DNA of 55,540 nucleotides from Desulfobacterales bacterium (GCA_016209225.1 JACQWO010000007.1:1-55540), one strand, 5' to 3'; positions 24,445-32,464 are shown, numbered from the stretch's first letter. Notes: generated by a model not told the origin, from the letters alone. Numbers and translations are program-made.

Positions 24445-25185
24445 TTATTTATTCATAGAAGTCATGCGTATTACATCAGGATCCTGACTATTCCTTATCT
24501 CATCCGGTGTCCCTGTTTGTATTATCTTACCGTTTTTTATAATAGCTATCCTATCCGCAATGGAATATGCAAGGGATGTATCACCAGTTACTATTATAGA
24601 GGTAACTTTCAGATTCTTAATATCCTTAATAATCATGGAAATCTTCTGGATGGTCTGTGAATCAAAGCTGGCAGTAATTTCATCAAAGAATACAATGTCT
24701 GGTTCTATAACCAAAGCCCGAGCAACTCCCACGCTCCTCTTTAGTCCAAGACTTAATTGGGCAGGCAGAAGATAATAATAACTTCTATCTATCTGTAAAA
24801 GATCCAGCTTTTGCGATACCATCTTCTCTATTTCGGTCTCCCTGAGATCGGTATGATAACGAAGAGGAAGGGCAACGTTATCGAAGATACAGGTGTTGCT
24901 TATCAGTGCTGCATCCTGGAACACAAATCCCATCTTTCCTCTCAACTTCCGAATACGATCCTTTGGTGCCTTATGGACATTAATACCCTTTATATCCACA
25001 TCCCCATCTTTTGGATGAAAAAGGCCTGCACACAATTTCAGAAGGGTGCTCTTACCGCTTCCACTTGGTCCGATTATTACGAATATTTCTCCGGAAAAGA
25101 CCCTCATAGTAACTCTACTGAGTACATCCTCCCCATTGTAACTAAAGTTGAGGTTGTCGATTTTTACCACTACCTCAGGATTCAT
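24445..25185 (-). CDS. mlaF: MlaF-type ABC ATPase
   Basis: 246 residues from ATG 25185 (a TTG at 25194 is possible). Walker A GPSGSGKST, signature LSLGLKRSVGVARAL and Walker B DIVFFDEITASFDS. The LS.G.KRR-like signature and ITA.FDS are typical of MCE-system ATPases. Dimerises with the MlaE permease, encoded just upstream, to drive phospholipid movement. Confidence 0.9.
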   Translation of the reverse strand: MNPEVVVKIDNLNFSYNGEDVLSRVTMRVFSGEIFVIIGPSGSGKSTLLKLCAGLFHPKDGDVDIKGINVHKAPKDRIRKLRGKMGFVFQDAALISNTCIFDNVALPLRYHTDLRETEIEKMVSQKLDLLQIDRSYYYLLPAQLSLGLKRSVGVARALVIEPDIVFFDEITASFDSQTIQKISMIIKDIKNLKVTSIIVTGDTSLAYSIADRIAIIKNGKIIQTGTPDEIRNSQDPDVIRMTSMNK

Positions 25186-25195
25186 AAGCTTCAAC

Positions 25196-25923
25196 TTACA
25201 AATAGAATAAGAGTGTTATAACAAAATTTATAATAAAGCACGAGAGGATAGAGTTAACAACCCCTCTGGTTGCCGCCTGCGGCACCTCTGTAGAAGAGAA
25301 TTTTACAGACAATCCATTGTATGAACAGACAAGAGATATAATCAAACCAAAAACAAGACTCTTGAGCAAAGAGACAGAAACATCTGTTAGTGTAAGGGAG
25401 ATTGCTAAATTATGGAGAAATACAGAAAACTTGGCAGTAGTTATCAAAGTGGAGACAACCAATCCCCCTACCATAGCTACAAGGTTGAAGTATACAGATA
25501 AAACCATAACTGCGATGGTCACGGCAATGATTCTAGGAGCGATGATAAAGTGAACAGGGCTTATCCCCATAACCTCTATCGCTTCAATTTCATGGGCAAC
25601 CACCATATTCCCCAGTTCAGTAACAATGGCTGTACCTGAACGACCGCCCCTAATTTTGTCAATTGGGCGCCTGATTCTATTATAACTACAGCACCCAGTA
25701 CCAGAGAAATGAGGGTTATAACCTTTATAGCCTCGACACCAGTAAAGTATATCTGTTTCAAAGTCGTATCGATTATAACATTTAGCCCAAATCTCCTCTC
25801 TGTCCACAGCTCTTTAAAGGACAAAAACAGTAAGGTGAAAACATTCAGAACAAAGCCTACCCTAGACCAACCTTTCTTGGCAGAAAAATCTATAACACTC
25901 GTTTCTGATTTTACTCCCCTCAC
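25196..25923 (-). pseudogene. mlaE: MlaE-type permease with single frameshift
   Basis: Two frames together give one MlaE protein of about 240 residues. The first (from ATG 25923) covers WSRVGFVLNVFTLLFLSFKE to VVIIESGAQLTKLG; the second resumes with GGRSGTAIVTELGNMVVAHE and the conserved EAIEVMGISPVHFIIAPRI to the stop at 25196. The break is at the CCCC run at 25647-25650, where one extra base would restore the frame. Both halves are well conserved and the rest of the operon is intact, so a sequencing or assembly error or a very recent mutation is likely. Confidence 0.85.
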
Positions 25924-25958
25924 CGTTAGCTTCCTTTTTATTATGCGTTTCTCTTATC

Positions 25959-26273
25959 TTAGCAACTGCAGGATCCTCCGCAGGCTCCTCCACTCGATAG
26001 ATTGGAGGAAATAGCATACCCTGATCCTCTATCCGTCTCAACGAAATCTACTTTGACAGGTTGAACCTGTTTTAATAGCTCTTTGTTTATTATGAAGGTG
26101 TTGCCGTTTTTGTTAACAACTTCATCATCTTCCCGGGGTCCATCCAGGACCATGCCTAAAGCAGGCCCTGCTCAGCCGCCTTCGTTTAAGACTACCCTTA
26201 TAGAAGGGGCTTCTTCTCTGCCATTAAAATATTCTTCCATCATTTCACTTGCCTTATCCGATACTTGAAACAT
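25959..26273 (-). CDS. HesB/IscA-like selenoprotein (in-frame TGA)
   Basis: 104 residues with TGA (26172-26174) as codon 34. Before: MFQVSDKASEMMEEYFNGRE and SIRVVLNEGG; after: AGPALGMVLDGPREDDEVVN on to a Cys-rich tail GGACGGSCSC. The A-type FeS fold has GG-C-xGP.LG here, so TGA replaces the conserved ligand Cys. HesB-like selenoproteins are known from other bacteria. AGGAGG precedes the ATG at 26273. A SECIS-like hairpin lies 20 bases after the TGA. It sits between hgcB and mlaE in the same orientation. A conventional caller would report only the truncated 64-residue second part. Confidence 0.9.
26137..26151 (-). promoter_or_regulatory. SECIS-like hairpin of the HesB-like gene
   Basis: GGTCC-TGGAT-GGACC on the minus strand forms a 5-bp stem with a 5-base loop holding GG, beginning 20 bases after the TGA. 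The apical loop thus starts 25 bases from the UGA, inside the 16-37 window expected for bacterial SECIS elements, with a G in the first two loop positions. Weaker than the fdhF-like element at 1746-1764. Confidence 0.65.
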
Positions 26274-26321
26274 ATCTACCTCCTCTTAACAATTATTTTG
26301 TTGATTTTAAACTTGATTAAA

Positions 26322-26372
26322 TCGTAAAAAGTCTGGAAAACGCTTTTTTCGTCATTCCGGCGAAAGCCGGAA
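26322..26372. repeat. Partial repeat end plus REP-like hairpin
   Basis: ATCGTAAAAAGTC at 26321-26333 matches the terminal sequence of the element at 53952-54104. Then TTCCGGC-GAAA-GCCGGAA (26355-26372) forms a perfect 7-bp stem with a GNRA tetraloop, in the string CGTCATTCCGGCGAAAGCC that is very common between genes of proteobacteria. It lies in the 200-base gap between hgcB and the HesB-like gene and may end or attenuate hgc transcription. No other gene seen in the gap. Confidence 0.55.
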
Positions 26373-26473
26373 TCCAGTGCTTTTAGATTGGTAGTTATAA
26401 AAACCCTGGACACTGGTTTTCACCGGTGAGACGACTTTCTACGAAGCCATCAAACTTTCTGACCTGTAACTAC

Positions 26474-26749
26474 TCAGCAGCAGGAGCCACCTTCTCGACC
26501 CAAGGCAGCATTAATGACTGCGGTAGCACAACCCACGCCAGCATTCACGGTAACAGCGTCAGCGGGACAGTTTTGGGCGCAAGCCCCACACTCCATACAG
26601 GCATCACGATTTTCGATCTCAGCACTGCCGTTAGTAAGGCTCAACACCGTATGAGGACAGACCAAAAGACACATACCGCAACCCGTACATTTTTCCCGGT
26701 CAAGCTTCAAAGTAACCACATCTTTAATGTAAACCAGTTGTCCCATCAT
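26474..26749 (-). CDS. hgcB: HgcB, mercury-methylation ferredoxin
   Basis: 91 residues with two [4Fe-4S] motifs, CTGCGMCLLVCP and CMECGACAQNCP, a lone Cys at 74 (AGVGCATAV) and a vicinal C90-C91 at the C-terminus. These match HgcB, whose conserved Cys near residue 73 and paired tail cysteines are needed for activity. It is thought to reduce the HgcA corrinoid and pass Hg(II). It follows hgcA by 15 bases. GGAGAG precedes the first ATG. An ordinary 2[4Fe-4S] ferredoxin would lack the lone Cys and CC tail. Confidence 0.93.
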   Translation of the reverse strand: MMGQLVYIKDVVTLKLDREKCTGCGMCLLVCPHTVLSLTNGSAEIENRDACMECGACAQNCPADAVTVNAGVGCATAVINAALGREGGSCC

Positions 26750-26764
26750 TTCTCTCCAAAACCT

Positions 26765-27925
26765 TTAAAAAATTGTTCGTGTTTTGAAAAAGCACCCCTT
26801 TTCAAGCTCTCCATCCTTAGGCAATAAAGCGTGATCCGATCCATAAGCCAAGGCGCCGGTAAAGTTCATGGCTAGATAGGCAGTGACAGCCGGGACAATG
26901 CCAATCCATGCCAGGATTTCAAAACGGCTCGACAAATCGGTCAAGTGCCCTCCCCTAAAGACTGCCAGGATCAAACCAACAACCAACCCCAGGGCCAAAC
27001 CTTTCATGGAAAATGCTCGGCCTGGCAGCCAGGGCAGAAGAAGCGGAGCCAAAACCGCACCGGCAAAGATTGCGCTAAGGAAGGCCAACACAGCAAAAAG
27101 ACCATAATTAAAAGCATTAGCCCAGAACCCTTCCTGCCCCCCAAATCCACCCAACAGAAAGAGAATGGGCAGAATAATCAGAGTCGGCTTAAAAGCGCCG
27201 ACTAATTCCATTGGGATCAAAACGACCCTTTCCCACATGGTGAAGGTTTTGCACCGCATCTCTGGGATGGCATTTAAACCAGCATCAAGAAATGCCGGTA
27301 CGTCTGTCGCCCGAATCGGGCCGTAGACGACCTTAAAGCCGGAAAGCCTCTTTACTTGATGGGCAGCAACTCCCGGCCCGGCCAACTGGGGCAGGATTAA
27401 CCGACGGTGATTCACCACCTGGTCAAGACCACTGGACTCAATGCGTCCAACAAGCTCCTTAGTCCCGAATGTACCCTTCCCTGCCGCACACCATACATTG
27501 ATACCCTTGGTGTCTAAAACCAGAATCCAGACATCTCGGACAGGCATAGCTTCCCGTAAACAGTCAAAGCTCATCTTGTAATTGGCCGTGACCAGGACAG
27601 GGGCATCCTTGTCTGGTTGACCCAAAGCGTAAAGGCCTGGTTCAATGGTGTAATGCATGCGGCCAACGCCCCAGCGAGCCCTAAAAGTCCCCAGGTGGTC
27701 TTTCCAGATCAGAGAAGAAGAAACTTGGGGCACCATTCCTACAGGGGTCTGAATTGAGCCGACCACAAAGGGCTGATTCAGACTGGGCAAGCTTAGCTGA
27801 GCCTTTTCCTCAGAAGGTCTGCAAATGGATTCTATGGATATTAACGGTGATGGTTTTGAGCAGCAATCATCTATGTGAAGATTCTGATTTTCCAATTTTG
27901 ACTGATCTTTCTTCTCTTTATCCAT
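26765..27925 (-). CDS. hgcA: HgcA, corrinoid mercury methyltransferase
   Basis: 386 residues from ATG 27925 (AGGAAG upstream). The cap-helix motif GINVWCAAGKGTFG has C146, the residue that binds cobalt of the corrinoid; this motif is diagnostic for HgcA. The soluble corrinoid domain is about 50-245, followed by five membrane helices (LIILPILFLLGGF; VLAFLSAIFAGAVLAPLLL; LALGLVVGLILAVF; ILAWIGIVPAVTAYLAM). It transfers a methyl group to Hg(II), giving methylmercury, with HgcB. An N-terminal extension of about 45 residues with a CC pair is unusual. A Cys-dioxygenase-like gene lies 19 bases upstream. Confidence 0.95.
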   Translation of the reverse strand: MDKEKKDQSKLENQNLHIDDCCSKPSPLISIESICRPSEEKAQLSLPSLNQPFVVGSIQTPVGMVPQVSSSLIWKDHLGTFRARWGVGRMHYTIEPGLYALGQPDKDAPVLVTANYKMSFDCLREAMPVRDVWILVLDTKGINVWCAAGKGTFGTKELVGRIESSGLDQVVNHRRLILPQLAGPGVAAHQVKRLSGFKVVYGPIRATDVPAFLDAGLNAIPEMRCKTFTMWERVVLIPMELVGAFKPTLIILPILFLLGGFGGQEGFWANAFNYGLFAVLAFLSAIFAGAVLAPLLLPWLPGRAFSMKGLALGLVVGLILAVFRGGHLTDLSSRFEILAWIGIVPAVTAYLAMNFTGALAYGSDHALLPKDGELEKGCFFKTRTIF

Positions 27926-27944
27926 AAAAATCTTCCTGAACCTA

Positions 27945-28592
27945 CTACTTAAGACCGGCCAAAGCCTGGAACGCAAGCATCTTCTTTTTTGATTTAGGCG
28001 CAAAGATTTTGTAAATACGATCGTTGTCAATATCGAATCCGTTTATGTAGCCTCGGGCCAACGGCTTACCATATACGCTGAGCGAGACCATACTTTCTTT
28101 AGTCGGGTTTCCAATTTTATGTATGCCCCGATTCAGCGGGAGTGTAAATGTGGTCTCGCCAGGCAAACATCTCACTTCTTCGGTCTCGATCAGGCGTGCA
28201 TATCCGTCCCTGGATTCATTGTCTTCCCGTTTGTAATTAAAGATCCCAAGCGCTCCCGAAACAGGGCCTATCACACCCCATGAATTGTGGTCATGTATCA
28301 CCGTATATTCACCCGGCCCCCAGAGGAACATCCTCAGAGAGAAGAGACGGGATGAATCCGCGTGCAAAAGCAATTCGTTATCAAACATCGTTGAATGGCC
28401 CAAATCTGGGTATCCCCCTCCATCAACAAGACTGTGCAGAATTTCCCCAAAAAGTGGTTTGTTGCGAAGGAGACTGGGTAGTTCGTCTCTAAAAAGTTCA
28501 ACACAGGATTCATCTTCTGTAATGCCGGACAGACCGTCTGAGCAATGTTTGCAGAATGAAGTAATCTCCAATGGTACTTGTGATGACATCAT
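27945..28592 (-). CDS. Cysteine dioxygenase-like cupin
   Basis: 215 residues. MFLWGPGEYTVIHDHNSWGV contains the H-x-H...W metal motif of the cysteine-dioxygenase-type double-stranded beta-helix; a later GIHKIGNPT gives the third His. It probably oxidises a thiol (cysteine or a related compound) with Fe(II) and O2, or has a related role. In an otherwise anaerobic setting this is odd. ATG at 28592 has AAGGGGGG upstream. Next to hgcA in the same orientation, so it may set the thiol ligand available to mercury (inference). Confidence 0.75.
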   Translation of the reverse strand: MMSSQVPLEITSFCKHCSDGLSGITEDESCVELFRDELPSLLRNKPLFGEILHSLVDGGGYPDLGHSTMFDNELLLHADSSRLFSLRMFLWGPGEYTVIHDHNSWGVIGPVSGALGIFNYKREDNESRDGYARLIETEEVRCLPGETTFTLPLNRGIHKIGNPTKESMVSLSVYGKPLARGYINGFDIDNDRIYKIFAPKSKKKMLAFQALAGLK

Positions 28593-28604
28593 TATTTCCC
28601 CCCT

Positions 28605-29519
28605 TCAACCTTCTTTCTTTGCTTTTTCGGACTGATCTTCTGAAATATGTTCCAGAGTTGTTTCTTGGTCAATAGGCCAACCGCCGTGGCTGCGAATATG
28701 GATCCAGGACTTGTATAGCGGGTCATCTGGGCCACGAGCTATAGATTCAACCTCGTCACGGTAGTGTCGTAACGCATTCTCACGTCCATACAGTTTACGA
28801 TCTTCTCCCACCGGACAAACCTTGATACATATCCCGCACGGATAACACCCCTTGTCCCTCAGCAGTTTATGCCTCTTTGCACAGGCTAGTTTGTCATAGT
28901 CTGCAACTACTACTTCCCTGTCTGTTAGAAGCTCGTCTTTGCTAATGTTGAAAGCATTTACCGGACAGCAGTCTACGCATGCTCCGCACCGTATACAAAG
29001 GCGCTTCTTAAGCATCTGATCGGGGATTAATTCAGCTTCCGTAAAGACCGAAACAAAACGGACTCTAGGCCCAAACTGCCTCGTGAGTATTGTGTGGTTG
29101 ACGCCAACGTTTCCCAATCCAGCGTATTGTGCTGCAAAGTTATGAGAAAACGCAGCTGCGGGTTTCTTTATCAAAACCTCGATGTTTGCATAGCCGTCTC
29201 GGCTGAGAAAAATTGAGGCATGTCCACGCCGATTCAGCCATAGTGTTAACTCAAAGGCCATATTATCAAGCATGCTGTTGCATGTACGGTAAAGCTCCAT
29301 GTGCTGTGTTGATGGAGTGGTTTCAACGATCGGCAGTGGCATCTGGATGCCAATAACTATGACAGATCTGGTCGGCGGCCACAGAGAATCTGGTCTGTAA
29401 CTCTCGGGCACTACACCTTCCTGCCACCAGGTTTTAGGCAAGGCTACACCCACTATGTCTGCACCTCGATCGTGAAGATAGTGTATGATTTCTTCTTTCA
29501 GTTTTTGATTAATTTCCAT
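28605..29519 (-). CDS. QueG-like 4Fe-4S reductase family protein
   Basis: 304 residues from ATG 29519. Two [4Fe-4S] motifs: RLCIRCGACVDCCPVNAF and GCYPCGICIKVCPVG, preceded by FAAQYAGLGNVGVNHTILTR, a segment like the one before the clusters of epoxyqueuosine reductase. True QueG uses cobalamin to make queuosine; this one lacks QueG's C-terminal HEAT part. Cobalamin-dependent chemistry next to the corrinoid protein HgcA is suggestive. Its stop is 12 bases before the cupin gene. Confidence 0.8.
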   Translation of the reverse strand: MEINQKLKEEIIHYLHDRGADIVGVALPKTWWQEGVVPESYRPDSLWPPTRSVIVIGIQMPLPIVETTPSTQHMELYRTCNSMLDNMAFELTLWLNRRGHASIFLSRDGYANIEVLIKKPAAAFSHNFAAQYAGLGNVGVNHTILTRQFGPRVRFVSVFTEAELIPDQMLKKRLCIRCGACVDCCPVNAFNISKDELLTDREVVVADYDKLACAKRHKLLRDKGCYPCGICIKVCPVGEDRKLYGRENALRHYRDEVESIARGPDDPLYKSWIHIRSHGGWPIDQETTLEHISEDQSEKAKKEG

Positions 29520-29725
29520 GTCTTCACTGAAATGAGAACCAAGATAATCGCACAATCATGGTTTTCTTCCAAAAACTTTCCAAGTTGCTACTACTCTCCA
29601 AATAAAAACCCTCTTTTACCCTATGAAAAGATATTACTATGGGCATTATGTGTCAAGTAGGAAGATATTTGTAAGATCGCATCCCAGACATGAGGAATAT
29701 AGACTGAAAAGGATTTTTGGGCAAA

Positions 29726-30124
29726 TTACATGATAAATTGCTTCAGGATATCCGTTTCAGTGATCAGTCCAACTAATTCATCCTTTCCTACTACTGGCAG
29801 ACAGCCAATCTTCTTTTCCAGCATAATTCGACCGGCCTCTTTTATATCGGCCTCGGGTGAAATAGTTATCACTTTTTTAATCATGATTTCTTTAACTGCC
29901 ACTGTCTTTAGAAAATCCCTCTTGGCCTTTTCACCAAACCCCATAACCGAAGCCAGGGAACCCTTAAAAAGATCCCGTTGGCTAATTATTCCCACCAGCT
30001 TTCCCTTCTCAACCACCGGTAGGTGCCTTATTCTTCCCAGGTGCATGATGTCGTCTGCCAAACTCAACTCTTCATTTATCTCCAGAGTGACTACATCTTC
30101 AGCCATAATGTCTTTTACCTTCAT
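29726..30124 (-). CDS. Paired CBS-domain protein
   Basis: 132 residues: two CBS domains, about 1-60 (MKVKDIMAEDVVTLEINEEL, RIRHLPVVEKGKLVGIISQR) and 73-132 (IMIKKVITISPEADIKEAGR, KIGCLPVVGKDELVGLITET). Such stand-alone pairs bind adenine nucleotides and regulate a partner. No partner is evident: the neighbours are a QueG-like gene 200 bases away and relics. AGGAG upstream. Confidence 0.9.
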   Translation of the reverse strand: MKVKDIMAEDVVTLEINEELSLADDIMHLGRIRHLPVVEKGKLVGIISQRDLFKGSLASVMGFGEKAKRDFLKTVAVKEIMIKKVITISPEADIKEAGRIMLEKKIGCLPVVGKDELVGLITETDILKQFIM

Positions 30125-30399
30125 TTATGCTTCTCCTTTCTTGGGCACTGCTAATCAGTTCACCCTGAAAATGTCATTGGTTATGCTAATAGTTCAATTT
30201 TCAACTCATACTGTATGACTACCTTTAATCAATACCTCTTTTAACAGGTTTCCTGTTAAATCTATAACATTAAATGCCCGTTCAGTCAATTTCTTTCTAG
30301 AGTTGTGCAATCTAAACTAAACTTGAAAAGTGAACACCTGAAATGTTGTAGCCTTGGACCAAAAACGGAGGTTCAAGGCTATGATTCAAGTACACAAAA

Positions 30400-30456
30400 A
30401 AGATAGAGGATGGGATTAAGAGAGAGGTGAAAGAAGAGACCCATCTGGATATCAAT
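30400..30456 (+). pseudogene. Nudix-box fragment
   Basis: Reads KIEDG directly joined to IKREVKEETHLDIN. A complete Nudix box has about 8 more residues between the two parts (G-x5-E-x7-REUxEExGU). No upstream coding sequence is apparent, so this is a tiny relic with an internal deletion. Otherwise 30125-30399 shows nothing I can support. Confidence 0.4.
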
Positions 30457-31232
30457 TTAAAAACCCCTATGCAGCCCGGCCCTTCTGGCAATCGCTATTG
30501 CCTCCTGATATTCCTGTGAGCTAATTCTCCGCTTTAACTCTGGAAACTCATCTGCTCTATACATAGGACGATATTGGGACATGATATTAAGATAGGAGTC
30601 CTTTGATATATCCGTGGCGATAAACTCTTTATTACATCAGGATAATCTGGGGACATGGAGTATTTCTTTGCAACCCTTCCATCAGCATATTTAACGTCGG
30701 GCATGTAGATATCTATAATGCCTTGAAGAAGCCTGATTACCTCTAAGGATTCGTATCCTCCACAATTGAATACTAAGGGGATATTCAGTCCCGAATCTAT
30801 TGCCTCCGGTAAGGAAGCTAAAATCTGAGGGACATAATGGGTTGGGGTAACGAAGTTGATATTGTGACACCCCATTTTTTGCAGCCTCAACATATAGTTT
30901 GCCATCTCTGATGAGGTGGTTATATGACCTTTTCCAAGATGACTTATATCGTAGTTCTGGCAGAATACACATCTTAAATTGCAGTGAGTCAAAAAGATAG
31001 TTCCTGAGCCATGAAACCCAACCAGAGGCGGCTCTTCACCAAAGTGGGGAGAAACGCTGGAGACCATCAACTCTGCCCCACCTTGACAAACCCCTATCTC
31101 ACCCTCCAGGCGGTTTGCACCGCATTCGCGAGGACACAGTTTACACTCTTTCAGTATATCATTGAGAGCCTTAATCCTTTTTTTCAACTCACCGGTTTTA
31201 TATAACTCAATATATCCGGGGATATATGGCAT
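30457..31232 (-). pseudogene. Radical SAM protein (PflA-like) with internal deletion
   Basis: From ATG 31232: MPYIPGYIELYKTGELKKRI, LCPRECGANR, then HCNLRCVFCQNYDIS (the CxxxCxxC cluster) and VTPTHYVPQIL. The frame is intact to SMSPDYPDVIK, then shifts; from about 30625 another frame reads EFIATDISKDSYLNIMSQYR to ARRAGLHRGF and TAA at 30457. About 45 residues are missing between the two parts. Homologues are PflA-type proteins often linked to AmmeMemo systems. The in-frame protein would end with an aberrant tail at 30534. Confidence 0.75.
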
Positions 31233-31351
31233 CAAAACGTGTTTACTTTTCAAGATTGAGAGACCTTTACAGAACCTGCCGAGAGCTTTGAAGAAGTCCC
31301 CTGAAAGCGAATTCATAGATTTTTTGGGGAACCCACCTTGACGAGCGTAAT

Positions 31352-31465
31352 ATAGAAAATTCACATGTTTGAGCCCGAAGGGCGAGTTTGTGAATTTTCA
31401 GTGGAGCGATCTTAGATGGGTCAAAAAATGTATGCTGAAGCGAAAAGGGGTACTTTTTCAAAGCT
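31352..31465. repeat. Two-hairpin repeat element, copy 2
   Basis: GAAAATTCACA...TGTGAATTTTC hairpin, then CTTAGATGGGTCAAAAAA at 31411-31428 (identical to 358-375), then GCGAAAAGGGGTACTTTTTC, an A/T-rich stem. Stems differ in sequence from copy 1 but keep the same design, which suggests selection on structure or a shared mobile origin. Confidence 0.5.
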
Positions 31466-31477
31466 CTCATCGAATCG

Positions 31478-31530
31478 ACATTTTATAAATCAATTTATAA
31501 TCAATTGTTTTTTCAGTCAAGTCAATCCCG
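31478..31530. repeat. Dispersed AT-rich repeat, copy A
   Basis: CATTTTATAAATCAATT, a short duplication, then CAATTGTTTTTTCAGTCAAG and TCAATCCCG. The same string recurs at 34319-34366 with a few changes (lacking the TATAATCAATT duplication). Both copies lie at the border of a toxin-antitoxin cluster. Confidence 0.55.
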
Positions 31531-31605
31531 TATCTACTGTTGTCAACAAATAGATTCAATTGTGTTGTTTGCCGTTGCAGGCAGTTTCCTTTTAGAAAAT
31601 ATGGG

Positions 31606-31660
31606 AAGTGTCCCCCTATTCCCCTATTCCCCTATTCCCCCTATTCCCTATTCCCCCTGC
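31606..31660. repeat. Imperfect CCCCTATT tandem repeat
   Basis: About six units of CCCCTATT(C) at 31610-31657. A simple tandem repeat just inside and beyond the end of the transposase remnant. Probably slippage; no function inferred. Confidence 0.6.
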
Positions 31661-31799
31661 CATTATTCGTCGCCTTTCGGACGGCAGTTGCCCTGAAGAT
31701 GTTTACTCCTACGGCTTTTAAGATAGCACAGAACCTAACCGCTTTAAACCCTCTGACTCTCAGATGTTTTACTCCGGTTCTTCTATCGTATTCCGACAT
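31641..31799 (-). pseudogene. Transposase C-terminal remnant
   Basis: Reads MSEYDRRTGVKHLRVRGFKA then VRFCAILKAVGVNIFRATAV RKA to a stop in the tandem repeat (51-52 residues). The RVRG.KAVRF...LKA.GVN..RA pattern is the tail of IS1182/IS5-type DDE transposases. No upstream part of the gene survives. Confidence 0.55.
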
Positions 31800-31806
31800 G
31801 GTAATC

Positions 31807-31829
31807 TGGGGACATAACACTCATTATTA
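31807..31829. repeat. GGGGACA-type spacer repeat, copy A
   Basis: TGGGGACATAACACTCATTA, sitting 3' of the first VapBC module. Shares the string (T/C)GG(G/T)GACA(T/C)AA(T/C)AC with copies at 32570 and 33344, same orientation. Confidence 0.5.
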
Positions 31830-31851
31830 CGTAAGCAGGGGGGAAACATCC

Positions 31852-32274
31852 TTAAATAAACGGGTTGATGATCCTCAATGATTGCTCAATGACCTGATTA
31901 TGCTGCATATCCTCGCTGTATAGGACGGTGCAGTCATTTTCGAGTGCTGATGCAAGTATCAGGCAGTCCCAGTAGGAATATTTGTATTTAAGTCTCATAG
32001 CCCAGCATTGTTTTATCGTTTTCAGCCTGATGACGGAAAGCTTTATTTCCTTGATAATTACGGCAAGTTTTTCCTGGATGGCTTTTTCGTCGACCCCATG
32101 TCGCAACATGACACTGTAAATCTCATGAAGCACCTGAGTATTGACAAAAACAACCTTCTCCGACAGGCACTGCAATAAGGCGACAGCCTTATCCCGTTTA
32201 CCCCCTTGGTGGTTTCCCTCCAGCGACGCATATATGAAGATGTTCGTGTCGACAAAGACACGGTCATCTTTCAT
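31852..32274 (-). CDS. VapC-type PIN toxin
   Basis: 140 residues from ATG 32274. PIN-domain acidic residues: RVFVDTNIFIYAS (D), VLHEIYSVM (E), SYWDCLILASA (D), and a late SEDM. Should be an RNase toxin controlled by the antitoxin encoded just upstream (11-base overlap). Intact. Confidence 0.87.
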   Translation of the reverse strand: MKDDRVFVDTNIFIYASLEGNHQGGKRDKAVALLQCLSEKVVFVNTQVLHEIYSVMLRHGVDEKAIQEKLAVIIKEIKLSVIRLKTIKQCWAMRLKYKYSYWDCLILASALENDCTVLYSEDMQHNQVIEQSLRIINPFI

Positions 32275-32464
32275 GGGTATCATCCTTGGAAGGGATAGTA
32301 ATCTTTTCTACCCTGATGGGATTCAGGAACAGCTTTGCAAAACGATCCGGCTTCTTCTTGATGGGTCTGACCACTACCTTCAGTTCAGCTTCCTTAAATT
32401 CATCAGGAAGGTTAATGACCCTGCCGATTTCCTTACCTGACACAATCGTTGAATAACTCTTCAT
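32264..32464 (-). CDS. Antitoxin of the PIN module
   Basis: 66 residues: MKSYSTIVSGKEIGRVINLP, DEFKEAELKVVVRPIKKKPD, RFAKLFLNPIRVEKITIPSK. The N-terminal half resembles AbrB/VapB swapped-hairpin antitoxins; the tail would wrap the toxin. Overlaps the toxin gene, antitoxin first. Exact family not certain. Confidence 0.75.
   Translation of the reverse strand: MKSYSTIVSGKEIGRVINLPDEFKEAELKVVVRPIKKKPDRFAKLFLNPIRVEKITIPSKDDTHER

Noticed and set aside
25959-26153. Separate 64-residue protein starting inside the HesB-like gene
   Set aside because: It lacks half of the FeS fold; reading through the TGA restores the full family length with a good ribosome site.
30640-30665. CTGGGGACATGGAG resembling the GGGGACA spacer repeat
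   Set aside because: It encodes the conserved MSPDYPD part of the radical SAM protein and lacks the rest of the repeat consensus.
31606-31660. CRISPR-like tandem repeat
   Set aside because: Units of 8-9 bases without spacers; a simple tandem repeat. No CRISPR array was seen in the window.
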